From the NCBI GenBank assembly GCA_030453435.1, contig JAKDKI010000130.1:1-6673 (forward strand): a DNA stretch of 6,673 nucleotides. The letters are read 5' to 3'. The notes beneath the pieces were generated by a model. It was not told the DNA's origin, did not search any database, and saw only the letters and a list, made by a program, of their open reading frames with translations. The translations under genes and the position numbers were made by a program. The stretch is from Kocuria sp. (GTDB lineage: Bacteria > Actinomycetota > Actinomycetes > Actinomycetales > Micrococcaceae). This document shows, in pieces, positions 1 through 6,673 of the stretch (position 1 is its first letter; every line of letters starts with the position of its first letter).

Positions 1-51
1 CGGATCGACACGGCGGATCAAGAGCTGCCCACCGATCCTGACCTGGACTAG
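1..51 (+). CDS. possible 3' end of an upstream gene (partial)
   Basis: The first frame is open from the window edge to a TAG at 49-51 and reads RIDTADQELPTDPDLD, an acidic, proline-containing tail that would suit a protein C-terminus. Only 16 residues are visible, so no family can be assigned. It ends 9 bases before the ATG of the formate dehydrogenase alpha subunit, and in the same frame. If real, it implies that alpha is an internal gene of a longer operon and may be translationally coupled to it. An open frame this short can also arise by chance in GC-rich DNA. Confidence 0.35.
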   Translation, partial: RIDTADQELPTDPDLD

Positions 52-60
52 CCTGGCTTC

Positions 61-3000
61 ATGTCGCGATTCAGCCCACTGGAGTGGCCGGTCTTCCGGC
101 AATTCCGCACTGCAGACACCACTGGCCGTAGTTCGGCCGTGGTGTCTCAGCACACCCGTGACATCACCTCGCGCACCGAAACGGCGGATCGGGTGGTGCA
201 AAGCGTGTGCCCGTACTGTGCCGTGGGCTGTGGGCAGAAGGTCTACGTCAAGGACGAGAAGGTCATCCAGATCGAGGGTGATCCCGATTCGCCGATTTCC
301 CGCGGCCGTTTGTGCCCCAAGGGCTCCGCGAGCGAGCAGCTCGTCAACTCGCCCGGCCGACAGACCCGTGTGCTGTATCGCGCACCCAAAGCCAAGGAGT
401 GGCAGCGGTTAGACCGCGAGACTGCGCTCGACATGATCGCGGACCGGTTCATCGAATCCCGACGTCGCACATGGCAGGACACGGATGACGAGGGTCGACC
501 CCTGCGGCGCACCATGGGCATTGCCTCATTGGGCGGCGCCACCCTGGACAACGAAGAGAACTATCTGATCAAGAAGCTCTTCACCGCAGCAGGGGCCGTA
601 CAGATCGAGAACCAAGCTCGTATTTGACACTCCTCCACGGTTCCCAGTTTGGGAACCTCATTTGGCCGCGGTGGCGCTACTCAGTCACTGCAGGACATGG
701 CGAACGCCGATTGCATCATCATCCAGGGATCCAATATGGCCGAGTGCCATCCCGTGGGATTCCAGTGGGTGACGGAAGCTAAAGCGCGTGGCGCAAAAGT
801 CATTCACATTGACCCTCGGTTTACGCGTACCTCCGCTATTGCGGATAAACACGTACCGATCAGAGCTGGCTCGGACATCGTGTTGCTGGGCGCGCTCATC
901 AACTATGTGCTGAGCAACGAGCTGTGGTTCGACGAGTACGTCCGTGCCTACACGAACGCCCCGAACTTGGTGAGCGAGGACTTCCTGGACACCGAGGACC
1001 TGGACGGTCTCTTCTCCGGGTATGACACCGAAACCGGTGCCTACGACCTTGATTCTTGGGCCTATCAAACCACCGAACCTGACGGGGACGAGTCCGAGGG
1101 CGCATCCACCAACTCCACCGACGAGCGTGATCCGAGTGCCGAGGGCGAAGACAGCGCGGTCGAAGAACATGAAGAAGGATCCGACGAAAGCCAACGTGCC
1201 GGTGGCGATGAGTTCGGTAGCGGCGGTGCGCCGGTGGGACCTGGCTCCCCGATTCGGGACGAGACTCTGCAGGACCCACGGACGGTTTTCCAGATCCTCA
1301 AACGCCACTACAGCCGCTACACCCCGGAGATGGTGCGCGAGACGTGCGGTATCTCGGAGGACGATTTCGAGTACCTGGCTCGGTCAGTCACAGAGAATTC
1401 GGGCCGGGACCGCACCACGTGCTTCGCGTACGCGGTGGGCTGGACCCAGCACACCTTGGGCGCACAGTTCATCCGCACCGCATCGATCCTCCAGCTGCTG
1501 TTGGGCAATGTGGGCCGTCCCGGCGGAGGCATCATGGCGCTGCGCGGGCACGCAAGTATCCAGGGATCCACTGACATCCCCACCCTGTTCAACTTGCTGC
1601 CCGGTTACCTTCCGATGCCAACGGTGGAATCGGAGTCATTCGAGGAATACCTCAAGACCATTGCCGCCAAGGAACAGAAGGGTTTCTGGGCTTACGCGGA
1701 CGCCTACGCCGTGAACCTGCTGAAGGCATGGTGGGGAGATGCCGCCACGGAAGAAAACAACTGGGCCTACGACTACATCCCTCGTCTGAACGGGCCCCAT
1801 GGCACCTATCAGACGCTCATGGGCATGCTCGCCGACGAGGTGGAAGGCTACTTCCTGCTGGGCCAGAACCCGGCCGTCGGCTCCGCGCACGGCAAAATGC
1901 AACGACTGGGCATGTCCCACCTGAAGTGGTTGGTGGTCAGGGATCTGAACATGATCGAATCCGCCACCTGGTGGAAGGACGGGCCGGAAATCGAGTCCGG
2001 GGAATTGCGTGCGGAGGACATCGACACCGAGGTGTTCTTCATGCCTGCGGCCACGCACGTGGAGAAGTCTGGAACATTCACGCAGACCCAGCGCCTGTTG
2101 CAATGGCGTCACCAGGCGGTGAGCCCGCCGGGTGAGTGCCAGAGTGAACTGGAGTTCTTTTTCGAGCTGGGTCATCGCATCAGGCAGCGGGTAGCGAATT
2201 CCACCGACCACAGGGACCGTCCGTTGCAAGACCTCACCTGGGACTACCCCCTCAACGAGGACGGCGAACCGGATCCTGAGGCCGTGCTGGCCGAGATCAA
2301 CGGCAAGTTCCTCGAAGGCCCGGACGCGGGCACACCGCTGTCGTCATACACCCAGATGAAGGCAGACGGAACGACATCTGGCGGTTGCTGGATCTACACC
2401 GGTGTCTACGCGGACGGTGTCAATCAGGCCGCCAACCGCAAACCGGGTGAAGAACAGGACGAGATCGCGTCCGAGTGGGGTTGGGCATGGCCCGCCAACC
2501 GGAGGATCCTCTACAACCGCGCCTCCGCAGACCCGGACGGCCAACCGTGGAGTGAGCGCAAGAAACTGGTGTGGTGGGACGCGGACCGACACCAGTGGAC
2601 AGGCAAGGACAATCCCGATTTCCCGCTGGACCGTGAACCGGGCAGTCGACCAGTGGAGGGCCAACGCGGAGCGGATGCCCTGGCCGGTGACGACCCGTTC
2701 ATCATGCAGGCGGACGGTAAGGGATGGTTGTTCGCTCCTAAGGGCATGGTGGACGGGCCCATGCCCACCCACTACGAGCCCCAGGAATCGCCGGTGGACA
2801 ACCCTCTCTACGCGCAGCAGCAGAACCCCACGCGCATGATCTTTGCACGCGAGGACAATCTGTCTGCCCCGAGTGCGGGCAATCCTGGTTCCGGTGTGTA
2901 CCCGTATGTGTTCACCACCTACCGATTGACGGAGCAGCACACCGCCGGTGGCATGAGCCGCTGGCTGCCATACCTGGCGGAGTTGCAGCCGGAGATGTTC

Positions 3001-3486
3001 TGCGAAATCTCCCCGGAGCTTGCGCAGGAGAAAGGTCTTGAACCGTACGGATGGGCCACCATCGTCTCGCCACGTTCGGCCATCGAGGTCAAGGTGCTGG
3101 TCACCGAACGCATGACCCCGTTGACCGTGGGTGGCAATACCGTGCATCAGATTGGGTTGCCTTATCACTGGGGTGTCGGTTCCGATGCCGTGGTGACGGG
3201 TGATTCCGCCAACGACCTGTTGGGCATTGCCTTGGACCCCAACGTGCACATTCAAGGGTCCAAGGTGGGCTCTTGCGACATCCGTCCCGGACGGCGTCCC
3301 CGCGGTCCCGCACTCACGGAGTTAGTACACGAGTACCAGCAACGCGCCGGGCTCACGCCGGAGACCAGCAATACTCGCGTTACCGACCCGGAACGCGAAA
3401 TCCGGGGGAACCATGCGAAGGGCCAGTCCTCGGACCAGGACAGTGACCACACCGACAACTCGCTCTCCCAAGGCGAGGAGGACTGA
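61..3486 (+). CDS. fdnG: selenocysteine-containing formate dehydrogenase, catalytic alpha subunit (read through UGA at codon 189)
   Basis: This is the molybdopterin (bis-MGD) catalytic subunit that oxidises formate to CO2, with 1141 residues if the UGA at codon 189 is read as Sec. The N-terminal [4Fe-4S] domain has C50, C53, C57 and C85, followed by K87 in the CPKG motif. The active site reads NQARI-Sec-HSSTV (Sec189, His190), the exact place of Sec-His in E. coli FdhF and FdnG. The conserved active-site arginine is probably R495 in ALRGHASIQGSTD. The C-terminal dinucleotide-binding domain spans about residues 946-1075. The ATG at 61 is the first possible start, because an in-frame TAG lies at 49-51 and no alternative start falls between them. 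No clear Shine-Dalgarno precedes it. The N-terminus lacks a twin-arginine signal, so the subunit is predicted to be cytoplasmic. Oddities are an acidic insert at about residues 338-395 and a charged C-terminal tail. Symbol by homology; fdhA or fdoG are used for relatives. Confidence 0.95.
625..627 (+). other. in-frame UGA recoded as selenocysteine (Sec189)
   Basis: TGA interrupts the alpha frame exactly between ...IENQARI and HSSTVPSLGTSFGRGG. Formate dehydrogenases of this class carry Sec or Cys followed by His at this point. Both sides belong to the same protein family and the frame is unchanged across the codon. With a hairpin just downstream and selD in the same window, this supports recoding rather than a nonsense mutation. 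The Sec would be a direct ligand of Mo or W in the oxidised enzyme, as known for the family. Confidence 0.95.
628..660 (+). promoter_or_regulatory. putative bacterial SECIS element
   Basis: A perfect 7-bp stem, GGTTCCC (639-645) with GGGAACC (651-657), closes a 5-nt loop AGTTT (646-650). The loop has a G at its second position and starts 18 nt after the UGA. Both features agree with the known bacterial SECIS pattern of a short hairpin downstream of UGA with a G early in the apical loop, which SelB binds. UGA itself (625-627) could pair with UCA (658-660) to give a lower stem across an 11-nt bulge, but this is only suggestive. The hairpin lies within coding sequence and is translated as part of TVPSLGTS. 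Confidence 0.82.
3476..3481 (+). promoter_or_regulatory. ribosome binding site for the beta subunit
   Basis: AGGAGG lies in the last codons of the alpha gene, 10 nt before the ATG at 3492. It supports that start and suggests that ribosomes finishing alpha feed initiation of beta. Confidence 0.75.
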
Positions 3487-3491
3487 TCATC

Positions 3492-4610
3492 ATGACTGAC
3501 CGACCCCTTGCCGGGAACCCGACGCACGACGCCCACTACGATCATCCGCACTCCCGAAAAGGGTTCTTCACGGACACCTCCATTTGCATCGGTTGCAAGG
3601 CATGCGAGGTCGCGTGCAAGGAGTGGAACCGTAATCCGGCGGATTCGAACTACGAATTACTGGAATCCTCGTACGACAACACCGGGGGTCTGGGCGCCAA
3701 CACGTGGCGGCACGTGGCGTTCATCGAACAAGATGACCGGCAGATCGAGAAAGCACGGGAATCCGGGCGCTCACTAGTGGGGCTGGGCATGCCGCGCGTG
3801 GGTCCTCCGGAGGGGACGACGTCGCGGGGCACGGTCCCAGTCACCCAGGCTTCGTCGGGCGGTTGCAGTTCCGGAGGCTGTGGCTGTGGTGACGCGGGGG
3901 GAGCGGACGGGACAACACCCGATTCCTCCGGCGCGAGTGCTTCCAGCGGTTCCTCTGTCCACCCGGACACCCCGGATTTTCGTTGGCTCATGTCCTCCGA
4001 CGTGTGCAAACACTGCACCAACGCCGGATGCTTGGACGTGTGCCCCACGGGTGCGCTGTTCCGCACCGAATACGGCACTGTGGTGGTCCAGGACGACATT
4101 TGCAACGGGTGTGGCACGTGCGTAGCCGGGTGCCCGTTCGGCGTGATTGAACGTCGCAGCGACGGCGTGTTCGAACCAAAGAACCAGCGGGATTCACCTC
4201 CCATGCCGGACTCCGTCAAGGTGCCGGAACACGGCGTCGCTCAGAAATGCACGCTGTGTTACGACCGGATGAAGAACGACGAGACCCCGGCGTGCGCTCA
4301 AGCCTGCCCGACCACGTCCATTAAGTACGGCGATCGGGATTCCATGGTGGCCACGGCCCGGGAGCGTGTGACCCAGTTGCGCGATCAGGGGCAGACCGAG
4401 GCCCGCCTCTACGGTGCCAACCCCAAGGACGGCGTGGGCGGCACCGGTTCAGTGTTCTTACTGCTCGATGAACCCGAAACCTACGGCCTGCCGCCTGATC
4501 CGCGGGTCCCTACTGCGGATCTTCCGGACATGTTCAAGCGTGCCGGGATGGCCGTCGCCGGAATGCTGGCCGTGGGTGCGGTCGCTTTTGCATCGGGAGG
4601 TCGCCGATGA
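3492..4610 (+). CDS. fdnH: formate dehydrogenase iron-sulfur (beta) subunit
   Basis: This electron-transfer subunit of 372 residues carries electrons from alpha to the membrane subunit through four predicted [4Fe-4S] clusters. The sixteen expected cysteines are present in four groups: C32/C35/C38/C42, C172/C175/C180/C184, C204/C207/C210/C214 and C253/C256/C268/C272, with the usual CxxCxxC cores and a trailing CP in the last three. Near the C-terminus a hydrophobic stretch (about residues 351-367, AGMAVAGMLAVGAVAFA) ending in RR is a probable membrane anchor, as in E. coli FdnH. The gene starts 5 bases after the alpha stop behind a good Shine-Dalgarno and overlaps the next gene by ATGA. Unusual is a Gly/Ser-rich segment at about residues 101-158 between clusters one and two, holding three extra cysteines (C125, C130, C132). 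The symbol is by analogy; actinobacterial copies are often named fdhB. Confidence 0.93.
   Translation: MTDRPLAGNPTHDAHYDHPHSRKGFFTDTSICIGCKACEVACKEWNRNPADSNYELLESSYDNTGGLGANTWRHVAFIEQDDRQIEKARESGRSLVGLGMPRVGPPEGTTSRGTVPVTQASSGGCSSGGCGCGDAGGADGTTPDSSGASASSGSSVHPDTPDFRWLMSSDVCKHCTNAGCLDVCPTGALFRTEYGTVVVQDDICNGCGTCVAGCPFGVIERRSDGVFEPKNQRDSPPMPDSVKVPEHGVAQKCTLCYDRMKNDETPACAQACPTTSIKYGDRDSMVATARERVTQLRDQGQTEARLYGANPKDGVGGTGSVFLLLDEPETYGLPPDPRVPTADLPDMFKRAGMAVAGMLAVGAVAFASGGRR
4595..4600 (+). promoter_or_regulatory. ribosome binding site for the NrfD-like subunit
   Basis: GGGAGG lies 6 nt before the ATG at 4607, inside the end of the beta gene. It supports the start that overlaps the beta stop as ATGA, a typical coupled arrangement. 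Confidence 0.75.
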
Positions 4611-5707
4611 GCGTCTCCGAATTCGACAGCTACCGCCCACCCGAGGAGCCGCGCCGGAAGCGGAAGGGCAAGGGGCGCCGTCGTGCGCCCGGGTCAGCAT
4701 TCCGCCGCGGAGGCGACGGCTCGCGCGAAATGCCCATGGTGCCCGAGCCAGACTTCACGTCTTACTACGGTCGACCCATCGTCAAGGCGCCACCGTGGGA
4801 GAAGGAAATTGGCGCGTACCTGTTCCTCGGTGGTCTTGCGGGCGGATCGTCCATCCTGGCCTTTGGTGGTGAGCTCACCGACCGACCGCTTCTGCGACGC
4901 AACATGCGATTGTCCGCCATCACCGCCGCGGGTCTGGGAACGGTGGCGCTGGTGGCCGACCTGGGCCGCCCAGAGCGGTTCCTGCACATGATGCGCACCA
5001 TCAAGCCCACCTCACCCATGAGCTTGGGTTCGTGGTTGCTGGCGTATTACGCCACGCACGCGGGTGTCGCCGCGGCCGGCGAGGTGGATCGCATGACCCA
5101 CGCCAAACTCCCTCTGGGACCCCTGCGTTCCGTCCTGCGTTTCGTTGATCGCCCCGCCGCGGCGGGTGCCGCAGTATTGGGCGCGCCACTGGCCGCTTAC
5201 ACCGCCGTGTTGCTCGGAGACACCGCGGTTCCCACGTGGAATGCCATGCACAAGGATCTTCCGTTCGTGTTCGTGAGCTCGGCTTCCCTGGCCGCCGGCG
5301 GCCTCGCCATGCTGACCACGCCGACTCGCGAGACGGCACCCGCCCGAACCTTCGCGCTCGCGGGCGTGGCTGGTGAGCTCGTCTCCATGCACCTCATGAA
5401 GCAGCGCATGGACCCAGTGGCCGCTGAACCACTTGAACAGGGACGTCCCGGAACGTGGCTCACATGGAGCGAGCGGCTTGCCATTGCGGGTGCCACCGGC
5501 ACAACCCTCGGCGGACGACGTCGCTGGGTCGCCGCTCTCTCGGGCGCGGCCCTGGTGGCGTCCTCCGCACTTACTCGGTTCGGTGTGTTCCAGGCAGGCA
5601 AGGATTCCGTGAAGGACCCCAAGTACACAGTGGAACCACAGCGAAACCGGTTGGCCAAGCGCCGTGCCGAGGGCATCACGGACGACTCGATCACCACGGC
5701 CGGCTGA
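4607..5707 (+). CDS. nrfD: NrfD/PsrC-like integral membrane subunit of formate dehydrogenase
   Basis: This 366-residue membrane protein is the likely anchor and quinone-interacting subunit of the complex. Hydrophobic segments appear at about residues 67-88, 103-118, 138-158, 181-203, 218-237, 246-262 and 286-323 (the last may be two), in keeping with the NrfD/PsrC family. Motifs seen are MVPEPDFTSYYGRP at 44-57, AYLFLGGLAGGSS at 70-82, the DLGRPERFLHM block near 118-128 and KPTSPMSLGSW at 133-143, which I recall from NrfD-like proteins beside actinobacterial formate dehydrogenases. It replaces the di-haem cytochrome b gamma subunit (FdnI) of E. coli; the family binds no haem. The first 40 residues are hydrophilic and very basic (RRKRKGKGRRR at 16-26). 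It overlaps beta by four bases and ends directly against the selD stop. Coupling to quinone is inferred from the family. Confidence 0.9.
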   Translation: MSVSEFDSYRPPEEPRRKRKGKGRRRAPGSAFRRGGDGSREMPMVPEPDFTSYYGRPIVKAPPWEKEIGAYLFLGGLAGGSSILAFGGELTDRPLLRRNMRLSAITAAGLGTVALVADLGRPERFLHMMRTIKPTSPMSLGSWLLAYYATHAGVAAAGEVDRMTHAKLPLGPLRSVLRFVDRPAAAGAAVLGAPLAAYTAVLLGDTAVPTWNAMHKDLPFVFVSSASLAAGGLAMLTTPTRETAPARTFALAGVAGELVSMHLMKQRMDPVAAEPLEQGRPGTWLTWSERLAIAGATGTTLGGRRRWVAALSGAALVASSALTRFGVFQAGKDSVKDPKYTVEPQRNRLAKRRAEGITDDSITTAG

Positions 5708-5712
5708 TCAGC
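5703..5712. other. palindrome joining the convergent stop codons of nrfD-like and selD
   Basis: GCTGATCAGC is a perfect 10-base palindrome. It contains the TGA stop of the nrfD-like gene (5705-5707) and, on the other strand, the TGA stop of selD (5708-5710). No spacer separates the two genes. The palindrome has no loop and no T-run on either side, so it does not look like an intrinsic terminator. The symmetry follows partly from two TGA stops meeting head to head. Confidence 0.6.
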
Positions 5713-6673
5713 GGACGCGGACCAGCTCACTGTCGTCAGCGGGGAGGGCCACGGTCTCGCCGATCACCGGGTGACCGGGCAGCTCGCCGATCACGAGCAG
5801 TCCGCCCGAGGTCTGGGCATCCGCAAGGAACAGCAAATCGTCATCGGAGATGCGGGAATCAGCGGTCAGGTGCGGTCGCACCCAGTCGAGATTGCGACGG
5901 GTGCCGCCGGAAACGAATCCGTCCCGCAGCGCCTCTGCCGCACCGGAGACCATGGGAACCGCACTGCGATCGATGACCGCGCCTACTCCGGAAGCACGGG
6001 CCATCTTGTAGAGGTGGCCGAGTAACCCGAAGCCGGTGACATCTGTGGCGGCCTTCAGCCCCGCAGCAACTGCCGCTTGGGAAGCATCCCGGTTGAGCTG
6101 GGTCATGGTGGCGATGGCTTCATCGAAGACCTCGCCGGTCTGCTTGTGACGGTTGTTGAGCAACCCCACGCCCAGCGGTTTAGTGAGTGTGATGGGCAAC
6201 CCCGCCTCCGCGGTGTCGTTGCGCAGCAGCTTGGTGGGGTCGGCAGTGCCGGTCACGGCCATACCGTATTTGGGTTCGGGGTCATCGATCGAATGACCGC
6301 CGATGACCGGGCACCCTGCCTCGGAGGCGATGTCCAGTCCGCCCTGCAACACCTCGGACATCAGTTCCATAGGAAGCACGTCGCGGGGCCAGCCCACCAA
6401 ATTGATGGCGACGACCGGATGACCACCCATGGCATAGACATCGGAGAGGGCGTTGGCCGCGGCAATCCGACCCCAGTCGTAGGCGTTGTCGACCACGGGG
6501 GTGAAGAAATCTGCCGTGGACAGCACGGCGAGGTCATCGCGAACCAGGACCGCAGCGGCGTCGTCGCCGTCGTCCAGGCCCACCAGAACGTTGGGCGCGG
6601 TTTGGCCGGTCAGGCCGCGAACGGCCTCCTCGAGTTCTCCCGGCGGGATCTTGCAGGCGCAACCGCCGCCGTG
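5708..6673 (-). CDS. selD: selenide, water dikinase (selenophosphate synthetase), 5' end cut by the window
   Basis: SelD uses ATP, water and selenide to make selenophosphate, AMP and phosphate; selenophosphate is the selenium donor for Sec-tRNA synthesis. The visible 321 residues begin with HGGGCACK, the catalytic loop matching E. coli HGAGCGCK; the Cys (codon at 6659-6661) and Lys (6650-6652) match E. coli Cys17 and Lys20. Further family motifs are GLDDGDDAA at visible residues 32-40, TADFFTPVVDN at about 53-63, GGHSIDDPEP near 125-134, TDVTGFGLLGH at 210-220 and QTSGG at 287-291. E. coli SelD has 347 residues, so only a short N-terminal piece should be missing beyond the right edge. A GTG at 6581-6583 could be taken for a start, but would cut off the catalytic loop and is wrong. 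The gene converges on the formate dehydrogenase operon, so it has its own promoter outside the window. Confidence 0.96.
   Translation of the reverse strand, partial: HGGGCACKIPPGELEEAVRGLTGQTAPNVLVGLDDGDDAAAVLVRDDLAVLSTADFFTPVVDNAYDWGRIAAANALSDVYAMGGHPVVAINLVGWPRDVLPMELMSEVLQGGLDIASEAGCPVIGGHSIDDPEPKYGMAVTGTADPTKLLRNDTAEAGLPITLTKPLGVGLLNNRHKQTGEVFDEAIATMTQLNRDASQAAVAAGLKAATDVTGFGLLGHLYKMARASGVGAVIDRSAVPMVSGAAEALRDGFVSGGTRRNLDWVRPHLTADSRISDDDLLFLADAQTSGGLLVIGELPGHPVIGETVALPADDSELVRVR

Noticed and set aside
625..660. Alpha as a pseudogene with a premature stop, or two separate genes with a TTG start at 649
   Set aside because: The stop sits exactly at the Sec codon position of the family, the frame is intact on both sides, the TTG has no ribosome binding site and would begin inside a conserved motif, and selD is next door.
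723..1573. Repeated ATCCAGGGATCCA near 723 and 1558 as a possible direct repeat
   Set aside because: Both copies encode IQGS within conserved alpha motifs, so shared amino acids and codon preference explain the match.
1022..1714. 230-residue open frame on the plus strand in another frame of alpha
   Set aside because: Its translation is dominated by Pro, Arg, Ser and Thr, typical of a shifted frame of a GC-rich gene, and it overlaps the conserved alpha domains.
2344..3255. 303-residue open frame on the minus strand inside alpha
   Set aside because: It lies antisense to strongly conserved FDH coding sequence; long antisense frames are common in GC-rich DNA, and its translation is His/Arg/Gly/Val-rich with no recognisable motif.
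3650..4219. 189-residue minus-strand open frame opposite beta
   Set aside because: It is antisense to the cysteine clusters of beta; no motif or start signal supports it.
3484..5710. TGATCA at 3484-3489 and again at 5705-5710 as a shared regulatory site
   Set aside because: Each arises at a TGA stop codon, and a six-base match is expected by chance; no wider similarity flanks them.
5690..5725. Bidirectional terminator between the nrfD-like gene and selD
   Set aside because: There is no stem-loop with a spacer and no T-run on either strand; only the short palindrome around the stops is present.
5197..5730. 177-residue minus-strand open frame opposite the end of the nrfD-like gene, running into selD
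   Set aside because: It is a shadow of the membrane protein gene and overlaps the true selD stop in another frame.
5455..5976. 173-residue plus-strand open frame across the nrfD/selD junction
   Set aside because: It reads out of frame through the nrfD-like gene and antisense through selD; composition is Arg/Gly/His-rich and no family is recognised.

Overview
The window carries a compact selenium-dependent formate dehydrogenase operon, with the selenophosphate synthetase gene selD facing it on the other strand. GC content is high (about 60% by eye) and there is almost no intergenic DNA. The wording of the catalytic subunit (LEWPVFRQ near the start, then VVQSVCPYCAVGCGQ) is, from memory, that of actinobacterial membrane-linked formate dehydrogenases. 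I therefore infer an actinobacterium but cannot name a genus.

Layout. Bases 1-51 are probably the tail of an upstream gene ending in TAG. Bases 61-3486 encode the catalytic alpha subunit as one 1141-residue protein with an in-frame UGA at 625-627 read as selenocysteine. A strong hairpin lies just downstream, at 639-657, where a bacterial SECIS element should be. Bases 3492-4610 encode the iron-sulfur beta subunit, with four ferredoxin-type cysteine clusters and a C-terminal membrane helix. Bases 4607-5707 encode an NrfD-type integral membrane subunit that overlaps beta by ATGA. On the minus strand, selD runs from the right edge of the window (its start lies outside) to 5708, so its stop codon directly abuts the stop of the nrfD-like gene.

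How it works together. Formate is oxidised at the Mo (or W) bis-MGD/Sec centre of alpha. Electrons pass through the alpha [4Fe-4S] cluster to the four clusters of beta and then to the NrfD-like membrane protein, probably into the quinone pool. Alpha has no Tat signal, so the catalytic side is predicted to face the cytoplasm, unlike E. coli FdnG. SelD makes selenophosphate, the selenium donor for the Sec-tRNA needed to translate alpha. The selenoenzyme and one of its maturation genes thus sit side by side.

I found no mobile element, CRISPR array, tRNA or rRNA, and no sign of a wholly new system. The points that merit attention are the recoded UGA with its hairpin, low-complexity insertions in alpha (acidic) and beta (Gly/Ser-rich with three extra cysteines), a very basic N-terminus on the membrane subunit, and the zero-gap convergent junction with selD.
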